Of a stretch of 64,000 bases of DNA, positions 26,641-36,028 are shown piece after piece (position 1 is the first letter of the stretch; every line of letters begins with the position of its first letter). The DNA is from JBCBRD01 sp039819785 (GTDB lineage Bacteria; Pseudomonadota; Alphaproteobacteria; Rhizobiales; Hyphomicrobiaceae). The notes beneath the pieces were generated by a model that worked only from the letters and a program-made list of their open reading frames with translations, was not told where the DNA came from and ran no database searches. The translations under genes were made by a program, and so were the position numbers. Location: positions 161,508-225,507 of the forward strand of contig JBCBRH010000001.1 in assembly GCA_039819785.1 (NCBI GenBank), read 5' to 3'.

Positions 26641-28599
26641 ATGGTTCCCTCTCGACGTCCGTCTAGCGCTCATGGTCCCATGCCGTCGAGTGACTTGTTT
26701 GCATTGGCTGGCCGCGAAAACCATTGGGTTGTTTTCAAAGGACTGCTGCCTTTCGTCTGGCCGGAGGGGCGCCCTGATTTGCGGATGCGGGTGGTTGCCG
26801 CGTTTGGCCTTTTGTTGATTGCGAAGATCGTTACCGTCAGCATTCCGATTTTTTTCAAAGAAGCTACGGACGCGCTGACTGCGCTTTCGGCTGAACGGAC
26901 CAATGGCGAGCTGGTCGCCGGCGGCTTGGCGCTTGGTATTACGTTTATGATCGTCGCCTATGGCGTCGGCCGGGTCAGTATGATGGTCTTGAACCAGATC
27001 CGCGACGTGTTGTTCACGAAGGTGGGCCAACACGCTGTGCGGAAGCTGAATGGACGGACGTTCCGGCATCTCCATCAATTGAGTTTGCGGTTCCATCTTG
27101 AGCGCCGCACAGGTGGTTTGTCGCGCGTCATTGAGCGCGGGTCACGGGCGATCGAGTTGATCATCCGCATGGGCATTTTGAATGTCGTCCCAACAATCCT
27201 GGAACTGATCCTCGTTTGCGGGATCCTGTTTTATTACTTCGACGCCGTTTACGTGCTGATCGTTCTGGCGACTGTCGGGGCCTACATGTGGTTTACGTTC
27301 AGCGCGTCCGAGTGGCGGATCGGAATTCGTCGGGAGATGAACGACAGCGATACCGAGGCCAACACCAAAGCCATCGACAGTCTGCTGAACTTCGAGACGG
27401 TCAAGTATTTTGGCAACGAAGATCTCGAAATCCGCCGGTTTGATCAGTCCATGGGGCGCTATGAGACGGCGGCCATCAAGACCTACTACTCACTGGGCGT
27501 TTTGAACTCGGGACAGGCTGCGATCTTCACGCTCGGTATGACGTTGTCGATGTGGTTGGCGGCCCGCGGTGTTGCGAACGGCGTCCATACCGTCGGTGAC
27601 TTCGTGATGATCAACGCGCTGATGATTCAGCTTTATATGCCGTTGAATTTCATGGGGATGGTGTACCGGGAGATCAAACAGGGGCTCGTTGATATTGAGA
27701 CCATGTTTGCCATTCTGGCGCAGGCGCCCGAAGTCAAAGACCGCCCCGGTGCGGGACCATTGAAAGCGGCGAATGGTGCAATCCGGTTTGAAAATGTGTC
27801 GTTTTCCTATGATCCGGAACGCAAGATCCTGGAGGATTTGTCGTTTGAGGTCCCTGCTGGGAAAATGGTCGCGATTGTCGGGCCTTCGGGTGCTGGTAAG
27901 TCGACCATCAGCCGTATTCTGTTCCGCTTTTACGATATTCAAGCTGGCCGTGTGACGATTGATGGCCAGGACGTGCGTGAGGTGACACAGGAGAGTTTGC
28001 GCTCCGCCATCGGTGTGGTGCCACAAGACACTGTGCTGTTTAACGACACGGTGCTTTACAACATCCGCTACGGCCGGCCGGATGCATCCGATGACGAGGT
28101 CTTTGCGGCTGCGAAACTGGCGCAGATCGATGGTTTCATCAAAACGCTTCCGCAGGGCTATCAGACAATGGTGGGTGAACGCGGGCTGAAGCTGTCAGGT
28201 GGCGAAAAGCAGCGTGTCGCAATTGCCCGGACAATCCTGAAGGGTCCGCCGATCCTGATCCTGGATGAAGCGACCAGTGCGCTGGACAGCCACACGGAAA
28301 AGGAAATTCAAGACGCTCTGGACCGTGTCTCACAGGACCGGACGAGCCTCGTTATTGCGCATCGACTATCCACGATCGTGCATGCCGACAACATTTTGGT
28401 GTTGGAGAAGGGCAAGCTGGCCGAACAGGGGACGCATGCCGAGCTTCTTCAAAAAGATGGGCTGTATGCCAGTTTGTGGAACCGTCAACGGCAGGCTGAA
28501 AAGGCCCGTGAGGAACTGGCTCAGGCTTTGGAAGAGGCTGAACGCGCCGGGGCGATTAAGCCAGGTGAGAAGAAAAAGCTATTCACATCCGCCGACTGA
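26641..28599 (+). CDS. ATM1-type ABC exporter, permease fused to ATPase
   Basis: A half-transporter of 652 residues that works as a homodimer in the inner membrane. Six transmembrane segments lie in residues 45-320, and the ATPase domain follows with Walker A GPSGAGKST, signature LSGGEKQR and Walker B ILILDEATSALD. The membrane part contains GGLSRVIERGSRAIE and NFETVKYFGNE, characteristic of the Atm1/HMT1 group, which exports glutathione-linked metals or sulfur compounds in bacteria and mitochondria. The ATG at 26641 has a GAAGG box 7 bases before it. The presence of gor in the window fits glutathione-based metal handling, but that link is inference. Confidence 0.92.
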   Translation: MVPSRRPSSAHGPMPSSDLFALAGRENHWVVFKGLLPFVWPEGRPDLRMRVVAAFGLLLIAKIVTVSIPIFFKEATDALTALSAERTNGELVAGGLALGITFMIVAYGVGRVSMMVLNQIRDVLFTKVGQHAVRKLNGRTFRHLHQLSLRFHLERRTGGLSRVIERGSRAIELIIRMGILNVVPTILELILVCGILFYYFDAVYVLIVLATVGAYMWFTFSASEWRIGIRREMNDSDTEANTKAIDSLLNFETVKYFGNEDLEIRRFDQSMGRYETAAIKTYYSLGVLNSGQAAIFTLGMTLSMWLAARGVANGVHTVGDFVMINALMIQLYMPLNFMGMVYREIKQGLVDIETMFAILAQAPEVKDRPGAGPLKAANGAIRFENVSFSYDPERKILEDLSFEVPAGKMVAIVGPSGAGKSTISRILFRFYDIQAGRVTIDGQDVREVTQESLRSAIGVVPQDTVLFNDTVLYNIRYGRPDASDDEVFAAAKLAQIDGFIKTLPQGYQTMVGERGLKLSGGEKQRVAIARTILKGPPILILDEATSALDSHTEKEIQDALDRVSQDRTSLVIAHRLSTIVHADNILVLEKGKLAEQGTHAELLQKDGLYASLWNRQRQAEKAREELAQALEEAERAGAIKPGEKKKLFTSAD

Positions 28600-28641
28600 T
28601 CTCGTGTTGGCGGCCCAGTAGCCGATGCCTTCTTCGTGGGG

Positions 28642-28708
28642 AAAGGCAGGCGTGCGGAGCGCGGCGGAACTGATCTGCGGATCACAGGGCCTCCTGCCGC
28701 CTGCCTTT
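28642..28708. terminator. Inverted repeat between convergent genes, likely bidirectional terminator
   Basis: Perfect 11-bp arms AAAGGCAGGCG (28642-28652) and CGCCTGCCTTT (28698-28708) flank a loop that itself contains the hairpin TGATC-TGCG-GATCA. Both arms end in a T/A tract, so it can stop transcripts from the exporter and the antiporter. Confidence 0.55.
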
Positions 28709-28748
28709 TGCCGAGCATCGCGGGTCCAACAGATCGCTAGGCCGCCAC

Positions 28749-29753
28749 TTACGCCGCAATGTTGTGTGGCCAGAGCGCATAGATGTAAGCGATATAAGCA
28801 CCAAGCAAGATGCCGCCTTCGATGCGTCCGACGCGTTTCGACGTCCACGCAAACGCGATCAGTGCGACCGTTGCAGCGACCATGACGATGTTGTCGAAGG
28901 TAATGATCTGGGCTGGAATGTCGGTTGGTGCGATCAGGCCGACCACGCCACCGATTCCAAAGATATTATAAATGTTGGAACCCAGAATGTTGCCGACGGC
29001 GACATCGGAGTGCTTCTTCAGAGCGGCGATCACAGATGTTACCAACTCTGGCATGGAGGTTCCCACCGCCACGATGGTCAACCCGATCACCGTCTCGGAG
29101 ACTTGGTAAGTTCGTGCGATACCCACCGCCCCATCCACAAGCAGACGTCCACCGATAACGATCGTGATCAGCCCGCCAATTGCCATCGCGAACGCGAGCG
29201 GGAGGTTGTTTCTTAATCCTTCATCGAGCCCTGGAAGGACTTCATCGTGCGCCATCCCGCGTTCAATTGGTGCTGTGTGGTCGACGGCGTTATTTGCAGC
29301 GCGCGTGAGGCGCATTTCATCCCGGTAGGCCAGGACGAGGTAGCCGATGAGTGCCGTAACAAACAATCCGCCAACCAATTGATTGAAGGGAAAGAAGAAG
29401 CCTACTGCGGTAAAGGCGAGCGCTGAGACCAGTACGGCGGCCCCATCACGTTGAAGAGAATGCCGCGACACGGCCAATGGAAACAAAACGGCTGAGACGC
29501 CGATGATCAACAAAATGTTGGAAATGGATGACCCGACGAAGTTGCCGATGGCGATGCCGGGTGAGCCCGCAAAAGACGCTTGAAGAGACGTCACCAATTC
29601 CGGCGATGATGTGCCAAACCCAACAAGCGTAATCCCGATGAGCAACTTGGACATGCCCATGCTCTCTGCAACATTAACTGCGCCCCGGACCAGAAACTCA
29701 CCGCCAACGATCAAAAGAACAAAGCCCGCGAGCAGAAGCAGTAGATCAGTCAT
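28749..29753 (-). CDS. Calcium/sodium antiporter, YrbG family
   Basis: An inner-membrane Ca2+/cation exchanger of the CaCA superfamily with 334 residues. The two inverted alpha repeats are clear: GFGTSSPELVTSL in the first half and VAVGTSMPELVTSV in the second; these hold the ion-binding acidic residues. Nine or ten hydrophobic helices cover the protein. I use the ATG at 29753 (MTDLLLLLAGFVLLIVGGE) instead of an upstream frame to 29870, since the first helix begins there. It is convergent with the ABC exporter. Calcium export also appears as a P-type ATPase near 53 kb. Confidence 0.93.
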   Translation of the reverse strand: MTDLLLLLAGFVLLIVGGEFLVRGAVNVAESMGMSKLLIGITLVGFGTSSPELVTSLQASFAGSPGIAIGNFVGSSISNILLIIGVSAVLFPLAVSRHSLQRDGAAVLVSALAFTAVGFFFPFNQLVGGLFVTALIGYLVLAYRDEMRLTRAANNAVDHTAPIERGMAHDEVLPGLDEGLRNNLPLAFAMAIGGLITIVIGGRLLVDGAVGIARTYQVSETVIGLTIVAVGTSMPELVTSVIAALKKHSDVAVGNILGSNIYNIFGIGGVVGLIAPTDIPAQIITFDNIVMVAATVALIAFAWTSKRVGRIEGGILLGAYIAYIYALWPHNIAA

Positions 29754-29885
29754 GAATATGTTGGCCTTTGTTGGCTGTGGCGGCTTGGCGGGGAGCGGTG
29801 TCGTTTGAATTGAGCGCGGTGGCTGGGATGTTTCACAGGTTAGACAGGACGTGACCATCAATCGGCGCAACGTGATTGTCAGGGC

Positions 29886-30806
29886 TCAATCCACAAACTC
29901 ATCTCGTGTATAGCCCTGCAGATGCAAGAGTGCTGTGAGGTCACAGTGTTGGATTACAACATCAGCGCGGCCTGCAAGCACCGGGTGCGCGCGAAATGCC
30001 ACGCCCAGCCCGGCAGCCTCGATCATGGGAAGGTCGTTTGCCCCGTCGCCGACGGCAATGGTGTGTGTGGATGAAAGTGATTTCTCGCTGAGGCAACGAT
30101 TGAGTGTTTCGAGCTTGGCTTGTGCGCCCAGAATAGGGGGGATGACGCGACCTGTCAGATGACCATCTGTGATTTCGAGGGTGTTGGCAAAGGTGGCGTC
30201 AAACCCGATTTGCTCCGCGATGGCCTTGGTGAAATATGTGAAGCCGCCGGACACAAGAACACAATGTGCTGCATTGGCCTTCATTGTTTGAACCAAGGTG
30301 CGCGCACCCGGCATCAACTGCAGGCGCAGATCGACGACCGTCTGCAGGGTTGAAATCGGCAGACCAGCGAGAAGAGCCACCCGTTCCGTCAAGGCCGCAG
30401 CAAAGTCCAGTTCTCCATTCATTGCGCGCTGAGTGATGGTGGCGACTTGCGATTTCAGTCCGGCAAAGTCAGCCAATTCGTCGATGCATTCTTGCTGGAT
30501 CATGGTTGAATCCATGTCCGATAGCAGGAGCATGTTTTGGCGATCTTTCGATGGGATCAGCGCGATGTCGATCCCGTCAGCATGCGCGGTATCCAAGAGA
30601 GTGTTCGGTGGGCAATCCTTTAGGCTGCCTGTGTCTGACCTTTTGGCCTGGGAAGGCGTCCAATCGAATTCACATGCTGTGGCGTGGTGAAGCCATCTCA
30701 ATGGACCAAACTGTTCAGCGGAGCTTGGAGCCATGATCTTGGCGATGCGTTCAGCAGGCAGGGCACCTGGTTGAGGGGCCATGAGAACAAGAACATGCGA
30801 CATCAT
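29886..30806 (-). CDS. serB: Phosphoserine phosphatase
   Basis: SerB hydrolyses O-phosphoserine, the last step of serine synthesis. The HAD catalytic motif DMDSTMIQQE holds the nucleophile Asp and the acid/base Asp; motif II is VSGGFTYF and motif III is AVGDGANDLPMIEAAG. The N-terminal 85 residues form the ACT-like extension seen in the E. coli type. The 306-residue length is as expected. Either of two adjacent ATG codons (30806, 30803) may start it. It is divergent from miaA with about 110 bp between. Confidence 0.94.
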   Translation of the reverse strand: MMSHVLVLMAPQPGALPAERIAKIMAPSSAEQFGPLRWLHHATACEFDWTPSQAKRSDTGSLKDCPPNTLLDTAHADGIDIALIPSKDRQNMLLLSDMDSTMIQQECIDELADFAGLKSQVATITQRAMNGELDFAAALTERVALLAGLPISTLQTVVDLRLQLMPGARTLVQTMKANAAHCVLVSGGFTYFTKAIAEQIGFDATFANTLEITDGHLTGRVIPPILGAQAKLETLNRCLSEKSLSSTHTIAVGDGANDLPMIEAAGLGVAFRAHPVLAGRADVVIQHCDLTALLHLQGYTRDEFVD

Positions 30807-30917
30807 AAGGGGCTCAGTGGACAGGATTAAAACTGGACGGAGGGTTCAGCTGCGGAGCGGTGGGCTCTTTCGAGACGTTCTCTCGCGCGGAGGGCGTGTA
30901 TGTTTTAAGACAGTGTG

Positions 30918-31811
30918 ATGCTCAGCAAAGCGAATGTGATCCTCATTGCAGGTGCGACGGCCAGTGGCAAGTCAGACCACGCCATGGCGCTGGCGAAACA
31001 GCTAAACGGCGTGTTGATTAATGCGGATTCCATGCAGGTTTATGCCGAATTACGGGTGCTGACGGCCCGGCCTTCGAAAGCGGATGAAGCCGAAGCCGAC
31101 CATTGCCTGTATGGCCATGTGTCGGCAAGTGAGGCTTATTCTGTTGGGCGCTGGGTGCGCGACGCAACTAAAGCAATCGGGGAAGCCTTGGCCTCGGGGC
31201 GGCCCGCGATCGTGGTGGGCGGCACCGGGCTTTACTTCAAAGCCCTGTTGGAAGGGTTGTCGCCCATTCCAGAGATCCCTGAGGAAATTCGCACGCGGTG
31301 GCGGGGTGAAGCTGTCAGGCTTGGTGCCGCTGCACTGCATGACGTTTTGGCGGGCCAGGACCCGATGGCGGCCGATGCACTTGAACCCAATGATCTGCAG
31401 CGCGTCGTGCGCGCCTTGGAGGTGTTCGAGGCGACTGAGAGGTCCATTGTCGATTGGCAGAAGCAACCCGCTCGCTGCGGTCTCGATGAGTTGGGGTCTG
31501 AGGTGCTGCTTGAGTGTTTGCTGGTGCAAAGGGCGCGGGACGACATCTATCAGCGCTGCGATGCCCGGTTTAAAGCGATGATAGATGGTGGCGCGCTGGA
31601 TGAAGTGGCTGCTTTGAAGGCGCTTGAATTGGACCCCGGACTTCCGGTGATGCGCGCGTTGGGCGTCGTGCCGTTGTTGAGGTACCTCGCGGGAGATGTG
31701 TCACGGGACGAGGCCATTGGTTTGAGCCAAATGGAGACACGCCGGTATGTGAAGCGGCAGCTCACATGGCAAAGACGCAATATGACGTCGTGGAAAGTTA
31801 TAGAATCGTAA
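30918..31811 (+). CDS. miaA: tRNA dimethylallyltransferase
   Basis: MiaA adds an isopentenyl group to adenosine 37 of tRNAs reading codons that start with U. The P-loop GATASGKSD opens the protein, followed by the substrate motif NADSMQVY and the VGGTGLYFKALLEG segment. The tRNA-binding C-terminal part includes ETRRYVKRQLTWQRR. It has 297 residues from the ATG at 30918; the GTG directly before it is an alternative start. It is divergent from serB. Confidence 0.94.
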   Translation: MLSKANVILIAGATASGKSDHAMALAKQLNGVLINADSMQVYAELRVLTARPSKADEAEADHCLYGHVSASEAYSVGRWVRDATKAIGEALASGRPAIVVGGTGLYFKALLEGLSPIPEIPEEIRTRWRGEAVRLGAAALHDVLAGQDPMAADALEPNDLQRVVRALEVFEATERSIVDWQKQPARCGLDELGSEVLLECLLVQRARDDIYQRCDARFKAMIDGGALDEVAALKALELDPGLPVMRALGVVPLLRYLAGDVSRDEAIGLSQMETRRYVKRQLTWQRRNMTSWKVIES

Positions 31812-32064
31812 TTAAAGTATGTTCTGGTGTCTGTTTGCGAATTATTCATAGCATGATGTTGACCTGTTGGTGTGTCGCGCACTAAACGAAGGCTCGATCG
31901 ATTGGCTGTGCCGACGTCAAAGTGACGGCGCGGCCCATTTTTATGTTCGAACAGACAGTCGGTTTAGGCCCTGCGGCCATGACGTCCAGCACACCCAACA
32001 CAGGGCGCGCAGACACGGTGGCGGTCTGGTTCGTGAGACGGATATTTAAACAGGAGCAGTTTGC

Positions 32065-33831
32065 ATGGCACGCCAGATGACAGGCGCGGAAATGGTTTTG
32101 CAGGCGTTTCGCGACCAGGGTGTCGATGCCGTTTTCGGTTACCCCGGCGGCGCGGTCCTGCCCATCTATGACGAGGTCTTCCAGCAGGATGATGTTGCGC
32201 ATATTCTGGTGCGACAGGAGGGCGGTGCCGTCCACGCTGCTGAGGGGTATGCGCGCTCAACGGGCAAAGTCGGCGTTGTCCTGGTGACATCGGGACCGGG
32301 GGCTACGAATGCCGTGACGGGTTTGACCGATGCACTGATGGATTCCATTCCGCTGGTGTGTATCACGGGGCAAGTGCCGACCCATCTCATCGGCAATGAC
32401 GCATTCCAGGAATGCGATACCGTTGGAATTACGCGCCCTTGTACCAAGCATAACTGGCTGGTGAAGGACGTGAACGACCTTGCGCGGATCATGCACGAGG
32501 CGTTTTACATTGCGCGTGCTGGTCGGCCTGGGCCTGTGGTTGTCGACATCCCAAAGGACATCCAGTTCGCAACCGGGAACTACGTCGGCCCATCAAACAT
32601 TCAGCATAAAACCTACCGTCCGAAGTTGAAGCCCGAGCAGCCGGCCATCCGCGAGGCGGTGGACATGATCGCCAGTGCCAAGCGGCCGATCTTTTACACC
32701 GGCGGTGGGGTGATCAATTCGGGGCCGAAGGCGAGCCAGCTGCTGCGCGAGCTGGTCCGGCTGACAGGTTTTCCGATTACCTCGACCCTTATGGGGCTTG
32801 GCTCTTATCCCGCAGCCGACAAGCAATGGCTCGGGATGCTGGGAATGCACGGCACCTATGAAGCCAATATGGCGATGCACGACTGCGATGTGATGATCAA
32901 CATCGGTGCAAGGTTTGATGACCGGATCACGGGTCGCACGGATGCGTTTTCGCCGAACTCGAAAAAAATCCACGTCGATATTGATCCCTCTTCGATCAAC
33001 AAGAACATTCGGGTGGACCTGCCCATCATCGGCGACTGCGCCTATGTCCTGGAGGACATGCTGCGGATCTGGAAAGCGCGCGCGCCGCAGGTCGACAAGC
33101 CGGCCTTGAAGGGCTGGTGGAAACAGATCGATGGATGGCGCGGGAAGAAGTCGCTTGGTTATAAGCCGCATAACGACATCATCATGCCGCAGTACGCGGT
33201 TGAGCGGCTGTATGAACTGACCAAGGATCGCAAGACCTACATCACGACCGAAGTCGGCCAACACCAGATGTGGGCTGCGCAGTACTACCACTTTGAAGAA
33301 CCAAACCGCTGGATGACTTCGGGTGGTCTGGGGACGATGGGGTATGGGTTGCCGGCAGCCATCGGTGCGCAACTGGCTCATCCCGCTTCACTCGTCATCG
33401 ATATTGCGGGTGACGCCTCCATCCTGATGAATATTCAGGAGTGCTCCACGGCAGTGCAGTACAGGTTGCCGGTAAAGATCTTTATCTTGAACAACCAGTA
33501 CATGGGAATGGTGCGCCAGTGGCAGCAACTGCTGCATGGCAACCGGCTTTCCGAAAGCTACACGGAGGCGCTGCCAGACTTTGTGAAGCTCGCGGAGGCT
33601 TACGGTTGGAAAGGTATGATCTGCCACAAGCCGGACGAGTTGGACGACGCGATCCAGGAAATGATCGACACGCCGGTTCCGGTGATCTTCGATTGCCGTG
33701 TCGCGACGTTGACCAACTGCTTCCCCATGATCCCGTCTGGTAAGGCACACAACGAGATGTTGTTGAGTGACGAGGTCAGCGACGAAGACGTCGGCAAAGC
33801 CATCAGCGAAGCCGGCAAGGTTCTGGTCTAG
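32065..33831 (+). CDS. ilvB: Acetolactate synthase large subunit
   Basis: This thiamine-diphosphate enzyme joins two pyruvates to acetolactate, or pyruvate with 2-oxobutanoate, in valine, leucine and isoleucine synthesis. The catalytic glutamate is Glu52 in LVRQEGGAVHAAEGYA. The cofactor motif is GDASILMNIQE followed by an ILNNQYMGM end. The 588-residue length fits the biosynthetic (not catabolic) type, and the regulatory subunit ilvN follows after a glutathione S-transferase gene. The 250-bp leader upstream shows no leader peptide rich in branched-chain codons. The start ATG has a GGAG box 9 bases before it. Confidence 0.95.
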   Translation: MARQMTGAEMVLQAFRDQGVDAVFGYPGGAVLPIYDEVFQQDDVAHILVRQEGGAVHAAEGYARSTGKVGVVLVTSGPGATNAVTGLTDALMDSIPLVCITGQVPTHLIGNDAFQECDTVGITRPCTKHNWLVKDVNDLARIMHEAFYIARAGRPGPVVVDIPKDIQFATGNYVGPSNIQHKTYRPKLKPEQPAIREAVDMIASAKRPIFYTGGGVINSGPKASQLLRELVRLTGFPITSTLMGLGSYPAADKQWLGMLGMHGTYEANMAMHDCDVMINIGARFDDRITGRTDAFSPNSKKIHVDIDPSSINKNIRVDLPIIGDCAYVLEDMLRIWKARAPQVDKPALKGWWKQIDGWRGKKSLGYKPHNDIIMPQYAVERLYELTKDRKTYITTEVGQHQMWAAQYYHFEEPNRWMTSGGLGTMGYGLPAAIGAQLAHPASLVIDIAGDASILMNIQECSTAVQYRLPVKIFILNNQYMGMVRQWQQLLHGNRLSESYTEALPDFVKLAEAYGWKGMICHKPDELDDAIQEMIDTPVPVIFDCRVATLTNCFPMIPSGKAHNEMLLSDEVSDEDVGKAISEAGKVLV

Positions 33832-33868
33832 GTTTTGCCCATTCGTCTTGGTGCGCGGAGGTCTGCGG

Positions 33869-34564
33869 ATGCACTTATACCTGGCCAATAAACTGTACTC
33901 GTCATGGTCTATGCGACCCTGGCTGGTTATGAGGCACATCGGGCTCGACTTCGAGGAAGCGGTCATCCCGTTGCGGCGGGAGGACACCAAAGCCCGCATT
34001 CTGGAGGTGTCGCCTTCGGGCAAGCTGCCGGTGCTGGTCCTCGATAATGGCGTGCGCGTGTGGGACTCGATGGCGATCATTTCATTTCTGTCGGACCTGT
34101 ATCCCGACAGACCGATCTGGCCTGAGAGCCTTGCCGCGCGAGGTCATGCCAAGGCGATCTGCCTGGAGATGCATTCCGGCTTCCAGACACTTCGACAGGC
34201 ATGCCCGATGAACTTGGGCAAGCGGTTTAAGCCGCGAGACTTCGGGCATGATGTTGATGCCGATGTCGCACGTATCTCGACGATATGGCGCGACACACGC
34301 GAGCGTTTTGGCAGCAAAGGGCCTTTTTTGTTCGGAGCTTTTACGGCGGCTGATGCCGTCTATGCGCCGGTCGTCAACCGCCTGTCTGCCTATGGCTTCA
34401 AAACTGATGACGATGTGCGTGCCTACATGGATGCCATCGAAGGGCACACGCTCTATCGGGAATGGCGCGACGCCGGATTGGCTGAGCCCTGGCATGTCCC
34501 CGACTATGAAGAGGGCCATACCGTAGACCAGGATTTGCGTGCCGACTTTCAGCGCTCGGCTTAA
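33869..34564 (+). CDS. Glutathione S-transferase family protein
   Basis: A 231-residue GST fold: the N-terminal thioredoxin-like part opens MHLYLANKLYSSWSMRPWLV with serines at the position of the glutathione-activating residue, then EVSPSGKLPVLV and the DSMAIISFL glutathione-binding turn. The helical C-terminal part has the GPFLFGAFTAADAVYAPVV motif. A GGAGG box precedes the ATG at 33869. The gene sits between the two acetolactate synthase subunit genes and overlaps the start region of ilvN, so the three should be co-transcribed. Substrate is unknown, and a role in branched-chain synthesis is not implied by the family. Confidence 0.9.
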   Translation: MHLYLANKLYSSWSMRPWLVMRHIGLDFEEAVIPLRREDTKARILEVSPSGKLPVLVLDNGVRVWDSMAIISFLSDLYPDRPIWPESLAARGHAKAICLEMHSGFQTLRQACPMNLGKRFKPRDFGHDVDADVARISTIWRDTRERFGSKGPFLFGAFTAADAVYAPVVNRLSAYGFKTDDDVRAYMDAIEGHTLYREWRDAGLAEPWHVPDYEEGHTVDQDLRADFQRSA

Positions 34565-34580
34565 ACAGAGGATGACTAGG

Positions 34581-35138
34581 ATGGCACTGCCAACACCGAC
34601 ACAGTCGCATTACCCATCGCTGACAACCCATCAAGAGGTGGAGTCCCGCACACTTGCGGCCATCGTCGACAACGAGCCTGGCGTTCTGGCGCGCGTGATC
34701 GGATTGTTTTCCGGGCGTGGGTACAACATCGATTCCTTGACGGTGACCGAAACCGAGCACCAAAAGCACATTTCTCGGATCACCATCGTCACCCAGGGCA
34801 CGCCCATGGTGATCGAGCAGATCAAGCATCAACTTGAGCGTCTGGTGCCCGTACACTACGTCACGGATCTGACGGAGGAAGGCAATCCGTTGGAGCGTGA
34901 ACTTGCGCTGGTCAAGGTGCAGGGTAAGGGTGAGAAGCGTATTGAAGCGATGCGGATGGCTGAAATTTTCCGAGCGTCCGTGATCGACGCGTCTACGGAA
35001 CACTTTGTTTTTGAAGTGACGGGCAAGAATACCAAAATCGAGCAGTTCATCTCGATTATGGCTGATCTTGGCATGGTCGAAGTGGCACGCACCGGAATTG
35101 CAGCGATCTCACGTGGGAAACACGAAAAGGCCGCCTGA
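34581..35138 (+). CDS. ilvN: Acetolactate synthase small (regulatory) subunit
   Basis: The regulatory subunit activates the large subunit and gives it valine feedback. The N-terminal ACT domain (AAIVDNEPGVLARVIGLFSGRGYNI) is followed by the conserved second domain. The best start is the ATG at 34581, because an AGAGG box lies 10 bases before it; an ATG at 34572 has that box too close. This gives a 185-residue protein, close to the family's usual 160-170. A terminator overlaps the stop codon. The gene symbol ilvH is used for the same family in some genomes. Confidence 0.93.
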   Translation: MALPTPTQSHYPSLTTHQEVESRTLAAIVDNEPGVLARVIGLFSGRGYNIDSLTVTETEHQKHISRITIVTQGTPMVIEQIKHQLERLVPVHYVTDLTEEGNPLERELALVKVQGKGEKRIEAMRMAEIFRASVIDASTEHFVFEVTGKNTKIEQFISIMADLGMVEVARTGIAAISRGKHEKAA

Positions 35139-35154
35139 TGCGCAGACGGCCTTT
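35126..35154. terminator. Terminator overlapping the end of ilvN
   Basis: Arms AAAGGCCG and CGGCCTTT form an 8-bp stem around the stop codon and a 13-base loop. Read from the other strand it ends in TTTT, so it may also stop the convergent lipoprotein gene. Confidence 0.6.
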
Positions 35155-35202
35155 CAATGTGTGGGTCGGGCAACCCATTGCCGGTGCCGTGAGCAGGAAC
35201 GC

Positions 35203-35715
35203 TTAGAACATGCCCTTGGACTTGCTGCGGTCGCCACCTGTGTTCAGGTTGGCCATCAGTGCTTTTTGCGCCATCGGCGAGAATGTCAGCGTGAGGTCCT
35301 TTGGGAGATAGTATGTGTCATCGATTGAGCGGAAGCCGGCCTGCATGCTGTTTGGTGGGTAGAGTGGGACGGCAACCGTGCCTTCTTCCTTGCCTGTCCC
35401 TTCCTGGACCAGGAAGGCAAGCAGACGCGGGCGGAACTCATCACGGAATGACCGCTCGCAGATGACTTCGGAGGCTTCGCAGATGCGGCGTGTCTTGTAG
35501 ACGGGCGCTGTCTGGCGATGCACCTTGATCGCGTATTCGATGGTTGCGCGGCATGTTTCAAGGTCGAACAGCTTGGCGTCCACACAATCGCCTGTCGAAA
35601 TGTAGATGCCGCGCGGACCTTCCGGCACAGGTGGACCGCCACCACCGCCACACGCCGACAAAGCGAGGGTGGCTGCAAGAGTGAGACTGACTGAAGCGCG
35701 TTTGTTGAGCGTCAT
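35203..35715 (-). CDS. DUF1190 (YgiB-like) lipoprotein
   Basis: The N terminus has a signal peptide with a lipobox, LALSAC, so Cys22 would be lipidated and the protein anchored to the outer or inner membrane. The mature part follows the DUF1190 pattern: a tyrosine segment GIYISTGDCVD, then FDLETCRATIEYAIKVHRQTAPVYKTRRICE, with pairs of cysteines likely in disulfides. Function is unknown in the family. The product is 170 residues and faces the ilvBN operon tail-to-tail. A string of glycines and prolines follows the lipobox. Confidence 0.75.
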   Translation of the reverse strand: MTLNKRASVSLTLAATLALSACGGGGGPPVPEGPRGIYISTGDCVDAKLFDLETCRATIEYAIKVHRQTAPVYKTRRICEASEVICERSFRDEFRPRLLAFLVQEGTGKEEGTVAVPLYPPNSMQAGFRSIDDTYYLPKDLTLTFSPMAQKALMANLNTGGDRSKSKGMF

Positions 35716-36028
35716 TGGACCCGGCCTGATGCTGAAAACTGAGTTTCGAACAGGCTATCAGTTCTGGGTTTAAGGCCGGTTAACAGGATGTGAAAGCCGG
35801 TCTGCAGCCCGCTATGGTTAGGAAATGTTTAAACCACTTCGGGGAGGTGCCGACGCTGGTTGATTGCACCGATACAATTATGTAGTTTCGCGCGCCTTCT
35901 CAACTTCTGGCGAACCACCGGGTTAGATGGACCATCGGGGTCCTCGTGGGACGATCCCGCAACGGGGTGGTGCGCTTAGCAGGTTCTTCTTCGCAAATTC
36001 ACAAAACAAACAAAGGCAGGACCAGACC
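35716..36028. other. Divergent region upstream of ilvC and the DUF1190 gene
   Basis: These 313 bases should hold both promoters. A hairpin CCCG-CAA-CGGG (35956-35966) sits inside a longer imperfect stem (ACCACC at 35914 with GGTGGT at 35966), about 60 bases before ilvC, which could be leader structure. No leader peptide rich in branched-chain codons is visible. Confidence 0.4.

Noticed and set aside
32593..33381. 262-residue open frame on the minus strand
   Set aside because: It is antisense to ilvB, shows no family features, and is explained by codon bias of the true gene.
35927..36028. In-frame 34-residue extension of ilvC, or a leader peptide
   Set aside because: No homology in the extension and no run of Ile, Val or Leu codons.
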